This document shows positions 33,757 to 44,695 of a stretch of DNA of 64,000 bases, piece after piece; the first letter of the stretch is position 1, and each line of letters opens with the position of its first letter. A program made the position numbers and the translations under genes. The stretch lies in NCBI RefSeq assembly GCF_005311025.1, contig NZ_CP031747.1:2726954-2790953 (forward strand). Reading direction: 5' to 3'. The notes beneath the pieces are model-generated. The model saw only the letters and a list, made by a program, of their open reading frames with translations, had not been told where the DNA came from and did no database searches. The DNA comes from Alcaligenes faecalis (GTDB lineage Bacteria; Pseudomonadota; Gammaproteobacteria; Burkholderiales; Burkholderiaceae_B).

Positions 33757-34238
33757 TATTTTTCCTCAGCGAGCTCGTCGCCGTCGGCACTGAACAGTGC
33801 GGCCAGCGTGGATAGGGCGCACATTGCCGCTGCAAAATAGGCAAAAGGCGCCAGGGGCAGGTCCGCAAAAACCGCGCGCGAATTGGTCTGTGCAAACTGC
33901 ACACCCAGGGCCCACAGGTGGTAAGCCAGAAAGGCCATCAGCACGCCTGTCGCCACGCGACTGCACCAACGCAACAGACCTTGCACCAGCACGTTCTTGC
34001 CCACCAGAGAGCGCAGCAGGGACACTTTGACGTGCTTGCCACTCAAGGTGACAAAGGGCAGGGCGGCAAACACCATCACCCCGACCAGCACCTCGGTTAA
34101 TTCAAAAGCGCCTGACAGCGGCCGCACGAAGCTGCGCATCATGACATCGGCAAAGGCCACCGCCATCAAGGCCAGAATGGCCAGTGCGGACAGCCCGAAC
34201 ATCCAACTACAAACATGACGCAAGAAACGGGTCTGCAT
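33756..34238 (-). CDS. TRAP transporter small permease (DctQ family)
   Basis: 160 aa from ATG 34238, which has a strong GGGAGGAG site 5-6 nt upstream on the minus strand; a longer frame reaches 34262. Four membrane segments and the LSGKHVKVSLL segment typical of DctQ. First gene of the TRAP-hydrolase operon. Confidence 0.92.
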   Translation of the reverse strand: MQTRFLRHVCSWMFGLSALAILALMAVAFADVMMRSFVRPLSGAFELTEVLVGVMVFAALPFVTLSGKHVKVSLLRSLVGKNVLVQGLLRWCSRVATGVLMAFLAYHLWALGVQFAQTNSRAVFADLPLAPFAYFAAAMCALSTLAALFSADGDELAEEK

Positions 34239-34716
34239 CAATCTCCTCCCCTCTATAGGCATTGCGTGTAAATTTCAGTGCCTCGTGTAAATTTCGTGCA
34301 TTAAATGTACACAAAATTTGCCCAAAAACAGTGTGATATTACTTTAAACCTCTAGTTTTTTGAAAAAAATAAGCTTGGGGTTTTCCATTAAATATTTATA
34401 AAAAACCTGAATACACAAGGGTTTCAGAGCCTCATTATGAAACCCGGGAAAAGAGCTTGCAGGAAAAAGACGGTCGTAAAGTACGTGCACAAATACTTTA
34501 CAAAAACAGGGATAAATGTACAGAAGCGGCTCTCAGGGGGAAAAGGTGTACAGGGAACGAAGCCGGACCCAAGCTTCAGGCCTGCATGAAAGCGGATTAC
34601 CCCTTGTTATTGAAGGGATATTCTGAACAGAAGATTTGCCTCCTCCCCGTGCCCGGCCTACCATCAAGACGCTTCTGTTTTCGCTTCCGCTTTATTACTG
34701 ACCAAGAGCCCGAACC
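34239..34716. promoter_or_regulatory. Long AT-rich divergent promoter region with repeated motifs
   Basis: 478 nt without a supported gene, between the minus-strand TRAP operon and the plus-strand GNAT gene. CGTGTAAATTTC is repeated at 34265-34276 and 34284-34295 (19-bp step), followed by GTGCATTAAATGTACAC. Further out, GTGCACAAATACTTTACA (34485-34502) matches 16 of 18 bases of the element at 25972-25989. These look like regulator sites shared with the cluster at 22-29 kb. Confidence 0.45.
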
Positions 34717-35184
34717 ATGCCCACCCTACGTCCCGCCCAACTTGCTGACATTGGCACGATTGGAGATATGTACGCCGAGCTATTCGCCCACATGCATCAT
34801 TTGCAACCGCACTACTACCTGCAAGCACGGCAGGACGAGGGCTTTATCCAGTCCATGATCGAGTCGGACCAGGCAGCCTTGTTTGTGGCCGAGAAGGACG
34901 ATCAGGCGCTGGGTTTTATTATTGTTCAGCAGCAAAAGACCCCGCCGTACAACTGCATCACGCCGCATGACTTTGCCTATGTGATTGATCTTGTCGTGAC
35001 GGAATCGGCACGAGGCATGGGACTGGGCAAGCTGCTGATGCAGACCGCCCAGGAGTGGGCACAAGTGCGTGGACTGGACTACATCGAGCTGGGGGTCTTG
35101 AGCAATAATCGGGGCGCTATCGCGCTATATGAGCAACTAGGCTATGAACACAACACCAGCATCATGCGCAAGGCGCTTAAATAA
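34717..35184 (+). CDS. GNAT-family N-acetyltransferase
   Basis: 155 aa, single GNAT domain. Acetyl-CoA-binding motif A is seen in YVIDLVVTESARGMGLGKLLMQTAQEWA (residues about 87-115, with the R-G-M-G-L-G-K pyrophosphate loop) and motif B in LGVLSNNRGAIALYEQLGYEHN. The substrate (small amine, peptide or protein) cannot be predicted. Single-gene unit ended by a strong terminator. Confidence 0.9.
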   Translation: MPTLRPAQLADIGTIGDMYAELFAHMHHLQPHYYLQARQDEGFIQSMIESDQAALFVAEKDDQALGFIIVQQQKTPPYNCITPHDFAYVIDLVVTESARGMGLGKLLMQTAQEWAQVRGLDYIELGVLSNNRGAIALYEQLGYEHNTSIMRKALK

Positions 35185-35229
35185 GGCAGGACACCGCGCC
35201 ACCAGACCCTTTGATGATTGAGCAGGTAC

Positions 35230-35270
35230 AAAAAAGCGCTCAACCACATTCTGTTTGAGCGCTTTTTTTT
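35230..35270. terminator. Bidirectional Rho-independent terminator
   Basis: AAAAAAGCGCTCAA and TTGAGCGCTTTTTTTT form a stem with A and T tracts on both sides, so it can end the GNAT transcript and the convergent rsuA transcript. Confidence 0.85.
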
Positions 35271-35354
35271 GACTGGTTTCCCAAAGTCAGGACATCAAAG
35301 CCTTGGCCTTGATACACCTTTGACTTATCAAAGCCAGACCCAAGGGCCAGGAGT

Positions 35355-36056
35355 TCAGCCTTCTTCTACAAACTGCTGCACCTCGGCAGGCGTTAAGTAG
35401 CGCGACTCGCCTGGCTCCAGGCTGTCGTCCAGGGACAGAGAGCCAATACGCTCGCGATGCAAGGTCTGAACCAGATTCCCCAGGGAAGCAAACATACGCT
35501 TCACCTGATGGTATTTCCCTTCCTGGATGGTCAGCCGCGCAGTGCGTTCATCAATGCGTTCCAGCACGGCTGGCAGCGTTGGTTTGTCCTCGCCATTCAA
35601 CAAGATACCGGCCTTGAACAATTCTTCTGCATTATCAGGCAAAGGCTCTGCCAAGGTCGCCACGTAGACCTTATCGCATTGATGGCGGGGCGAGATAATA
35701 CGATGCGTCCACTGGCCGTCATCCGTAATCAAAATCAGGCCGGTAGTATCCACATCCAAGCGACCGACGGTGTGCAAGCGCTCGCGCTTTTCTACATCGA
35801 TCAGCATCATCACGGACGGGTAAGCACTATTTTTAAGGCTGCACTCGTAACCAGCGGGCTTATTGAGCATGATGTAACGCAGGCCAATCAGGGCAAGCGG
35901 CTCATCATCCCAGCACACTACATCACCCTCTTGTACAACGTGAGTGCCTTTGGTCACTACCTCGCCATTGACGGTGATTTCTCCGCTTTTAAGCACTTTA
36001 CGCGCGTCTGAGCGACTCAGGTCCGTGCTCTCACCAAGAAACTTGTCCAGTCGCAT
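35355..36056 (-). CDS. rsuA: 16S rRNA pseudouridine(516) synthase
   Basis: 233 aa from the MRLDKFL start at 36056; a frame from 36071 adds five residues. N-terminal S4 RNA-binding domain (residues 1-60), then the pseudouridine-synthase fold with the catalytic Asp in GRLDVDTTGL, LNKPAGY, and the RsuA-specific EGKYHQVKRMFASLGN and LHRERIG motifs. Converts U516 of 16S rRNA to pseudouridine. Monocistronic. Confidence 0.92.
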   Translation of the reverse strand: MRLDKFLGESTDLSRSDARKVLKSGEITVNGEVVTKGTHVVQEGDVVCWDDEPLALIGLRYIMLNKPAGYECSLKNSAYPSVMMLIDVEKRERLHTVGRLDVDTTGLILITDDGQWTHRIISPRHQCDKVYVATLAEPLPDNAEELFKAGILLNGEDKPTLPAVLERIDERTARLTIQEGKYHQVKRMFASLGNLVQTLHRERIGSLSLDDSLEPGESRYLTPAEVQQFVEEG

Positions 36057-36496
36057 TCCATTTCCAAACAAAGAATTATTGAATAATTTACAGCGTCTTT
36101 ACGATCGATCAAGAGGCCTTGCAAGGCCGACGCCAGGTACCACCATCAGATCCCCACGCCCCTTCTTTTAGTTCGTTCTGAAGCAGGGTGTATCACTGCA
36201 AGTAGACCACATCAGCTTGATTCCGCACCTTTCCATTCCTGGCGCGTGACGCCATTGCCACCAACCCACCAGGCAATTGATCAGTCCGTGTCTACTGACA
36301 AAAATTAATTGAGCCTGCCCAAAGACGCTGAATCTTTAAGACTCAGAGCTCATCAGTCATCACCAAAAAAATGAGCCCCAGCAGGAACGCCGGAGCCCAT
36401 TTTATTCATTCGCATCACTGCGAGGTTTTTCACGAATTCCTGAGATCGGTTTTCATCAAGCCGAACAGCTTTCAGGAACGGTGAGCACCGACAGCC
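36057..36496. other. Intergenic region between rsuA and gyrB
   Basis: 440 nt with no supported gene on either strand. The left part should contain the rsuA promoter. At 36365-36404 an imperfect hairpin followed by T residues on the minus strand marks the gyrB terminator. No DnaA-box cluster was seen here. Confidence 0.5.
36365..36404 (-). terminator. Probable terminator after gyrB
   Basis: On the minus strand ATGGGCTCCGGC / GCTGGGGCTCAT pairs with three mismatches and is followed by seven T. About 95 nt beyond the gyrB stop. Confidence 0.65.
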
Positions 36497-38980
<2,484 letters not shown>

Positions 38981-38987
38981 TCAAGCG

Positions 38988-39010
38988 GGTATGGCCCGGC
39001 GGGCCATACC
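38988..39010. repeat. Perfect 10-bp hairpin between dnaN and gyrB
   Basis: GGTATGGCCC-GGC-GGGCCATACC, ten perfect pairs with a 3-nt loop, 16 nt after the dnaN stop on the minus strand. No T tract follows in either direction, so mRNA processing or partial attenuation before gyrB is more likely than full termination. Confidence 0.5.
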
Positions 39011-39026
39011 GGTCAAACATGCTGCA

Positions 39027-40142
39027 TTAAATGCGCATCGGCATGACCACGTACTTGAAGTCTTCTTGCTCGGGCAGCGTCATCAACACAGAGGCATTGG
39101 CATCGGGCTGCACAGACCAGCGGACTGTTTCGTCCTTGATGCTGGCCAACACATCGAGCAGGTAGCTGACGTTAAAGCCAACGTCCAGACTTTCGTGTTC
39201 ATAATCAATATCCAGCTCTTCGACGGCTTCTTCCTGTTCAGCGTTGGAAGCAGAAATCTTCAGCTGGTTTTGCGACAGTTGCAGTCGCACGCCACGCAGT
39301 TTGTCGGTGGTCAGAATGGCAGCACGTTGCAAACTGCCTTGCAGCACTTCACGGCTGACATCGAAGTGGCGGGTGTAGTTGGAAGGAATCACACGAGCAA
39401 AGTCGGGGAATTTGCCTTCAACCAGTTTGGAGACCAACTCCACATCGCCAAAGCGGAAACGAATCTGACGGCTGGACACATCAATGTTGACCAGATCGTC
39501 GGTATCGCCCAGCAAACGCTGCATTTCCAGCACCGTCTTGCGCGGCACGATGATGTCGTGACGTTCCTGCACGCCGTCAATTGCGGTGGCATTATGAGCC
39601 AGGCGGTGACCGTCCGTGGTAACCGTACGTACCAGGCCGGGTTCAAACACCAGCAACATACCGTTCAGGTAGTAGCGAATGTCTTGCTGCGCCATGGCAA
39701 AGTGCACCGTATTGAACAGGTGCTTCAAAGTGCGCTGGGGCATGCTCAAGGACACGTCCCACTGCTCTGGCAGGTTCAGCACTGGAAAATCAGCGGCTTC
39801 CAGAGTCTGCAACTGAAAGCGGCTCTTGCCGGACTGGATGGTCAGCTTGCCGCTGTCCAGGCCCAGGCGCACATCGCCAAAGTCGGGCAGGGCTTTCAGA
39901 ATGTCCAGCAGCTTGCGGGCCGCCACCGTGGTGGCTGCATTGTCCTCACCCACACCAAAGTCGGCATTGGTGGTGATCTGCACTTCCAGGTCGGTTGCCA
40001 GGAAAGAGACATCAGAGCCGTTTTTACGCAGCAGGATGTTGGCCAGAATCGGCAAAGTATGGCGGCGCTCCACAATGCCAACTACTGTGGATAAGGGCTT
40101 TAGCAATGCGTCGCGGGTAGCTTGAACGAGTTGCATGGTCAT
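39027..40142 (-). CDS. dnaN: DNA polymerase III beta subunit (sliding clamp)
   Basis: 371 aa with the three repeated clamp domains; begins [23 protein letters not shown] and ends KYVVMPMRI (Met-Pro-Met-Arg-Ile is the conserved clamp ending). The ATG at 40142 overlaps the dnaA stop (ATGA); the second ATG at 40136 is the alternative start and matches the usual MQL beginning. Encircles DNA and tethers polymerases. Carries a perfect DnaA-box sequence within its 5' end (40086-40094). Confidence 0.98.
   Translation of the reverse strand: MTMQLVQATRDALLKPLSTVVGIVERRHTLPILANILLRKNGSDVSFLATDLEVQITTNADFGVGEDNAATTVAARKLLDILKALPDFGDVRLGLDSGKLTIQSGKSRFQLQTLEAADFPVLNLPEQWDVSLSMPQRTLKHLFNTVHFAMAQQDIRYYLNGMLLVFEPGLVRTVTTDGHRLAHNATAIDGVQERHDIIVPRKTVLEMQRLLGDTDDLVNIDVSSRQIRFRFGDVELVSKLVEGKFPDFARVIPSNYTRHFDVSREVLQGSLQRAAILTTDKLRGVRLQLSQNQLKISASNAEQEEAVEELDIDYEHESLDVGFNVSYLLDVLASIKDETVRWSVQPDANASVLMTLPEQEDFKYVVMPMRI
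40086..40094 (-). promoter_or_regulatory. DnaA box inside the start of dnaN
   Basis: Plus-strand TGTGGATAA, i.e. consensus TTATCCACA on the minus strand, encoding Leu-Ser-Thr of DnaN codons 17-19. It is an exact match, but its place inside a conserved coding segment means it may be incidental. Confidence 0.5.
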
Positions 40143-41536
40143 CCTTTGAGAGTTTGTTCCAGTACGTGTAATGCGTGATTCAGTTCGGCTTGCTTGGTGC
40201 GTGCATCCGAGATTTTGCGCACCGCGTGCAGCACCGTAGTGTGGTCCCTACCACCGAAAAGATCGCCAATTTCCGGCAAACTCTTTTGGGTCAGTTCCTT
40301 GGCCAGATACATGGCCACCTGGCGCGGCATGGCGATATTGGCGGGGCGGCGCTTGGAGTACATATCCGCGACCTTGATTTTATAAAAATCGGCCACGGTT
40401 TTCTGAATATTTTCCACTGTGATCTGCCCATTGGAGACCGACAGCAAATCCTTCAGTGCATCCTTGCACACTTCCACCGTCAAGACATCGCGGCCATGGA
40501 AACGCGCGTAGGCCGAAACCTTGCGCAGCGCCCCTTCCAGCTCGCGCACATTGCTGCGCAGATGCTTGGCAATGAAGAAGGCCACTTCTTCGGGCATGGC
40601 AATGCCTTCGGCCTGAGCCTTGCGCAACAAGATCGCCACGCGCATTTCGAGCTCGGGCGGCTCGATGGCCACGGTCAGGCCGGAGTCAAAGCGCGAGATC
40701 AGGCGGCTATCAATATTGGCCAGCTCTTTGGGATAGGTATCCGAGGTGATGATGATCTGCTTGCGCTGAGCCACCATCGCTTCAAAGGCGTAGAAAAACT
40801 CTTCCTGCGTACGGTTCTTGCCGGCGAAAAACTGAATATCGTCAATCAGCAGCAAGTCCAGCGAATGGTAGTAGCGCTTGAACTCGTCAAACGCCTTGCG
40901 CTGATACGCCTTGACCACGTCCGACACGTATTGGTCGGCATGGACGTAACGTACCCGCACACCATTGCCATTGGCGACCAGCGCATTGCCGATCGCGTGA
41001 ATCAGGTGGGTCTTGCCCAAACCCACACCGCCATACAGAAAGAGTGGGTTATAGGAGACACCGGGGTTCTCGGCCACCTGCAAGGCCGCTGCGCGTGCCA
41101 GCTGGTTGGCTTTACCCGTCACGAAGTTGTCGAAAGTCAGTTCGGCGTTCAGGCGCGAACGATCCTGTACCGCATCCACCACCGCCGTCATGGCCGGGTT
41201 GGCAACAGGAGGGGCCAGGTTTTCACCGGCGGGGCTGCCTGCAGGCGCAGGAGCGGCACGATCGGCCAGGGCGCGACGAGGCGCCGCGCTGGCCGAAGGC
41301 AGCTCGAACTGAACCGTTACGGGACATTCGTAGAAATCCGAAGCCAGTTCCTCTATGCGAGTGGCGAAATTCTTGCGGACCCAATCCAGTTTGAAACGAT
41401 TAGGAGCAGAAACGCGCAACACCCCGGCTTCGCTGTCGAAGTCCAGGGGAACCAGTGGACGTATCCACGCACTTATTTGTTGGGGGGGAAGCTCCTGCTC
41501 CAATTTCTGAACGCAGGACTGCCAGAATTCATTCAT
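40139..41536 (-). CDS. dnaA: Chromosomal replication initiator protein
   Basis: 465 aa with all four domains: N-terminal helicase-loading domain ([25 protein letters not shown], 1-80), an Ala/Pro-rich linker (81-130), the AAA+ ATPase (Walker A GGVGLGKT at 169-176, Walker [10 protein letters not shown]) and the C-terminal DNA-binding domain with the signature [15 protein letters not shown]. Binds DnaA boxes and melts oriC. Translationally coupled to dnaN by ATGA. Confidence 0.98.
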   Translation of the reverse strand: MNEFWQSCVQKLEQELPPQQISAWIRPLVPLDFDSEAGVLRVSAPNRFKLDWVRKNFATRIEELASDFYECPVTVQFELPSASAAPRRALADRAAPAPAGSPAGENLAPPVANPAMTAVVDAVQDRSRLNAELTFDNFVTGKANQLARAAALQVAENPGVSYNPLFLYGGVGLGKTHLIHAIGNALVANGNGVRVRYVHADQYVSDVVKAYQRKAFDEFKRYYHSLDLLLIDDIQFFAGKNRTQEEFFYAFEAMVAQRKQIIITSDTYPKELANIDSRLISRFDSGLTVAIEPPELEMRVAILLRKAQAEGIAMPEEVAFFIAKHLRSNVRELEGALRKVSAYARFHGRDVLTVEVCKDALKDLLSVSNGQITVENIQKTVADFYKIKVADMYSKRRPANIAMPRQVAMYLAKELTQKSLPEIGDLFGGRDHTTVLHAVRKISDARTKQAELNHALHVLEQTLKG

Positions 41537-41583
41537 CGGTCATCACTTCTGTAAACCTCGATTCTACCCTGAGCTGTGCCAAG

Positions 41584-41592
41584 TTATCCACA
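41584..41592 (+). promoter_or_regulatory. Consensus DnaA box
   Basis: Exact TTATCCACA, 48 nt upstream of the dnaA start codon. May serve in origin function and in DnaA autoregulation. Confidence 0.75.
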
Positions 41593-41630
41593 GGCTAACA
41601 AATTTAGTTGCGTAATATCGGGCTAAATAA

Positions 41631-41659
41631 TTGACACAACAGAAAGAATTTGCTGAAAT
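41631..41659 (+). promoter_or_regulatory. Putative rpmH promoter
   Basis: TTGACA (41631-41636), 17-nt spacer, TGAAAT (41654-41659, 4 of 6 to consensus), about 100 nt before the rpmH ATG. Confidence 0.5.
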
Positions 41660-41760
41660 GACGGGCTTAACACGATTTTCTGTTGCCAGATCCCAAGCGT
41701 TTGCGCTGTCGGGGTGGAGATTTTCTGCGATTTCTGGCGGCTCATTTTTTTGGATACACC

Positions 41761-41895
41761 ATGAAACGCACCTACCAACCCTCTGTTACCCGTCGCAAGC
41801 GTACCCACGGTTTTCGCGTTCGCATGAAAACTCGCGGTGGCCGCGCTGTTTTGAACGCACGTCGCGCTAAAGGTCGCAAACGTCTGGCTGTATAA
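41761..41895 (+). CDS. rpmH: 50S ribosomal protein L34
   Basis: 44 aa, the usual L34 length: MKRTYQPS at the start, then the highly basic [17 protein letters not shown] core. Component of the large ribosomal subunit. First gene of the conserved rpmH-rnpA-yidD-yidC series; the next start, rnpA, is 69 nt downstream. Confidence 0.98.
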   Translation: MKRTYQPSVTRRKRTHGFRVRMKTRGGRAVLNARRAKGRKRLAV

Positions 41896-41964
41896 GCCAT
41901 GTCGGGATGCGGGGCCCAGGGTGATGGATCTATTATCTAAAGCCCGACTCCCACGATACGCATC

Positions 41965-42330
41965 ATGCGTGCCTCCTTTCCAGCTACGGCTCGCTTACAT
42001 AGCCCCACCGAATACGCACAGTCTCTTAAAGGGCAACGCGTAGGTCGCGGGGCTTTGTTCGTGGTCACTCGCTCTCGTGGCGAAGATCCACACCAGACCG
42101 AAGGCGCCCGTCTGGGACTGATCGTCCCCAAGCGCTTTGCCAACCGCGCCGTCACCCGCAACACCATCAAGCGTATCTTGCGCGAAACCTTCCGCCACAA
42201 ACGTGAAGGCTTGCCCAATGCCGCCTATGTCTTTAGGCTGCACAGCAAGGTACCCCAGGTGTCGCTGACTGCCCTGAAGCAACTGGTTCGCACCGAGGCC
42301 GACACCTTGTTCTCCAAGGTACGGCCATGA
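41965..42330 (+). CDS. rnpA: Ribonuclease P protein component
   Basis: 121 aa. Basic protein with the RnpA signature region in KRFANRAVTRNTIKRILRETFR (the RNR-like motif) that binds the catalytic RNA and precursor-tRNA leader. It assists RNase P RNA in 5' maturation of tRNAs. Overlaps yidD at its stop codon. Confidence 0.95.
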   Translation: MRASFPATARLHSPTEYAQSLKGQRVGRGALFVVTRSRGEDPHQTEGARLGLIVPKRFANRAVTRNTIKRILRETFRHKREGLPNAAYVFRLHSKVPQVSLTALKQLVRTEADTLFSKVRP

Positions 42331-42569
42331 TGCGCAAACTGGCTTCGGCACCGATCCGCTTTTACCAGTTTTTTCTGAGTCCCTGGATCGGTAGAAACTG
42401 CCGCTTTACTCCCAGCTGCTCCAACTATGCCTTGCAGGCCATTGACATTCATGGCCCGCTCAAAGGGCTATGGCTTGGTGGTGTACGCATCTGCCGCTGC
42501 AATCCCTGGTGCAAGGGAGGGCATGATCCTGTGCCCGCTCGCACGCCCGAAGACCGCAACACTTTCTAA
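42327..42569 (+). CDS. yidD: Membrane protein insertion efficiency factor YidD
   Basis: 80 aa. The N-terminal hydrophobic/amphipathic part (APIRFYQFFLSPWIGRNCRF) and CSNYALQAIDIHG, ICRCNPWCKGGHDPVP motifs with conserved Cys are diagnostic of YidD. Peripheral inner-membrane protein that helps YidC/Sec insertion. The start overlaps rnpA by four bases (ATGA). Confidence 0.95.
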   Translation: MMRKLASAPIRFYQFFLSPWIGRNCRFTPSCSNYALQAIDIHGPLKGLWLGGVRICRCNPWCKGGHDPVPARTPEDRNTF

Positions 42570-42676
42570 AATCGTCCTGGTCTGCGCCTTGTTTTTCAAG
42601 GCAACCCCCTGTTTGCTGACCAGCTACGTTAAACTGCTAAGCTTTTGCTCAGCTTTATAAATGTGATACAGGCGCT

Positions 42677-44344
42677 ATGGATATCCGACGCACCATCCTA
42701 TGGATGATCTTCTCCTTTGCACTGCTGCTGCTGTGGAACAACTGGCAGGAATATAACGGCAAACCATCGCTGTTCGCTTCCACCCCAGCCACCACACAAG
42801 CGCCAGCAGCCTCCGACGAACCTGCCGCAAACGGTGGTGTTCCCGCTGCTCAAGAGCCGACTGCGTCTGCTGCCTTGCCTTCGAGCAACAGCGCGGTGTC
42901 TGCCACAGCGCAAACTATCGACATCACCACAGACGTCTACAAGCTGGGCTTTAGCACCGAAGGTGCCCAGCTGATCAAGGCCGAGCTGTTGAAGTACGGT
43001 TCGCCCGAGAACCCCGAGCAGCCCATGGTGCTGCTGGATAACTCGCCTGCCTCCACCTACCTGGCCCAGTCCGGTATTGTGGGTGCCGCCGGCCAGAACC
43101 TGCCCAACCACCTGACCCCGTTCACCCTGGTCTCGAGCCAGCGCAGCATGACGGGCGATACGCTGGACGTGGTGTTCGAAGCTACTGCGGACGACGTGAA
43201 AGTCACCAAGACCTACACGCTGCACAAGGGTCGCTACGACATCCAGGTTCGTCACGACATCCAGAACAATACGGGTACCGCGATTGACCCACGCCTGTAC
43301 CTGCAACTGACTCGCGACGGCAACAACCCGCCCGACTCTTCCCGCCTGTACAGCACCTTTACCGGTCCTGTGGTTTACTCCAGCGGCGACAAGTTCCAGA
43401 AGATCACCTTCTCGGACATCGACAAGAACAAGGCCACCTACGCTCGCAGCGTGGATAACGGCTGGATCGGCATGGTGCAGCATTACTTTGCAACCGCCTG
43501 GGTTCCTGCCCAGGACCTGCAACGCACCAATGAGATCCTGAAGCTGGGCAACAATCTGTACGCCGTGCGCACGCTGGAATCGGTCGGTTCGATCGCCGCT
43601 GGGCAAAGCAAGGCTGTGGACGCCTCCCTGTGGGTAGGCCCGCAAGACCAGAAAGCCATGTCGCAACTGGCTACCGGTCTGGATCTGGTGGTGGACTACG
43701 GCTGGCTGACCATCATCTCCAAGCCTTTGTTCAAGCTGCTTACCTGGCTGAATTCCCTGCTGGGTAACTGGGGCTGGGCCATTGTGGCGTTGACCGTGCT
43801 GATCAAGCTGGTGTTCTTCCCGCTGTCGGCCGCCAGCTACCGCTCCATGGCCAAGATGAAGCAATTTGCGCCACGCATGCAAGCCCTGCGCGAGAAGTTC
43901 GGCGACGACAAGGCCAAGCTGAACGCCGCCATGATGGAGATGTACCGCACCGAGAAGATCAACCCGCTGGGTGGCTGTTTGCCCATGCTGGTTCAGATCC
44001 CTGTGTTCATTGCGCTGTACTGGGTGCTGCTGGGCAGCGTCGAGATGCGCGGTGCACCCTGGATTCTGTGGATTCACGACTTGGCCGCACGCGACCCATG
44101 GATGATTCTGCCCGCCATCATGATGGGTACCATGTTCCTGCAGATCAAGCTGAACCCCACTCCGCCTGATCCAATGCAAGCCAAAGTCATGATGCTGATG
44201 CCTCTGGTCTTTGGTGGCATGATGTTCTTCTTCCCCGCCGGTCTGGTTCTGTACTGGTGCGTGAACAACATCCTGTCCATTGCCCAGCAGCGCTACATCA
44301 TGGTGCAGATCGAAAAGAACAGCGCGAAAGCAGCCAACAGCTAA
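42677..44344 (+). CDS. yidC: Membrane protein insertase YidC
   Basis: 555 aa. N-terminal membrane anchor (residues 4-20), Ala/Pro-rich linker, large periplasmic domain (about 75-340) and the conserved insertase core of five membrane segments with the hydrophilic-groove Arg in the core region beginning LFKLLTWLNSLLGNWGWAI, then PLGGCLPMLVQIPVFIALYW and LVLYWCVNNILSIAQQ. Inserts inner-membrane proteins alone or with SecYEG. In most relatives mnmE follows directly; here it is 18 kb away. Confidence 0.97.
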   Translation: MDIRRTILWMIFSFALLLLWNNWQEYNGKPSLFASTPATTQAPAASDEPAANGGVPAAQEPTASAALPSSNSAVSATAQTIDITTDVYKLGFSTEGAQLIKAELLKYGSPENPEQPMVLLDNSPASTYLAQSGIVGAAGQNLPNHLTPFTLVSSQRSMTGDTLDVVFEATADDVKVTKTYTLHKGRYDIQVRHDIQNNTGTAIDPRLYLQLTRDGNNPPDSSRLYSTFTGPVVYSSGDKFQKITFSDIDKNKATYARSVDNGWIGMVQHYFATAWVPAQDLQRTNEILKLGNNLYAVRTLESVGSIAAGQSKAVDASLWVGPQDQKAMSQLATGLDLVVDYGWLTIISKPLFKLLTWLNSLLGNWGWAIVALTVLIKLVFFPLSAASYRSMAKMKQFAPRMQALREKFGDDKAKLNAAMMEMYRTEKINPLGGCLPMLVQIPVFIALYWVLLGSVEMRGAPWILWIHDLAARDPWMILPAIMMGTMFLQIKLNPTPPDPMQAKVMMLMPLVFGGMMFFFPAGLVLYWCVNNILSIAQQRYIMVQIEKNSAKAANS

Positions 44345-44356
44345 TTCGCTCTGACA

Positions 44357-44391
44357 CAAAAAACCCCGCTACGTTTAGCGGGGTTTTTTTA
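44357..44391 (+). terminator. Rho-independent terminator after yidC
   Basis: AAAAAACCCCGCTA-CGTT-TAGCGGGGTTTTTTT, strong stem with A and T tracts, directly after yidC. Confidence 0.92.
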
Positions 44392-44498
44392 TGCCTGTTA
44401 TCTACCCGATTGCACTAAACGCTACTGCCCGCCAATAATGCCTTGTCCCCCAGCGCTTAAAGACTGTGTGCACACATTTATTAGCTTTTTCTCTCTGC

Positions 44499-44581
44499 CC
44501 CGATCGTAGAAATTTCATTTTCTGTGTTTCTACTTACCGCTATGATCGGGATGAAAACCCCTTTCAATAGCAAAAAGCTAT
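44499..44581. promoter_or_regulatory. Putative katA control region with nested dyads and OxyR-like half-site
   Basis: CCCGATC-GTAGAAA (44499-44512) is mirrored by TTTCTAC (44527-44533) and GATCGGG (44544-44550). At 44567-44581 ATAG-N7-CTAT forms a dyad with exactly the spacing of an OxyR half-site; the second half-site is poorly matched. OxyR control of a catalase would be expected. The rest of the 44392-44695 gap is AT-rich without a gene. Confidence 0.4.
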
Positions 44582-44695
44582 TCGTTCGCTAAAATCATTT
44601 GATTTAACTATTTAGACCAAGGCAAGTAGACTGATCTCAACTTCTTAAAACGACCCGCCCCCCTCGGTTCGGGTCAGCTTCAACGGAGAATCACA

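Larger units (their letters stand above)
41537..41760. other. dnaA-rpmH intergenic region, candidate origin segment
   Basis: 224 nt between divergent dnaA and rpmH. Contains one perfect DnaA box, an AT-rich stretch (about 41598-41660) and the rpmH promoter. In many betaproteobacteria oriC lies around dnaA. Only one exact box was found here, fewer than a classical origin holds, so the full oriC may include degenerate boxes or extend into neighbouring sequence. Confidence 0.5.

Noticed and set aside
34457-34858. Plus-strand frame overlapping the GNAT start
   Set aside because: Runs out of frame through the acetyltransferase gene and lacks any family motif; the GNAT frame is clearly the real one.
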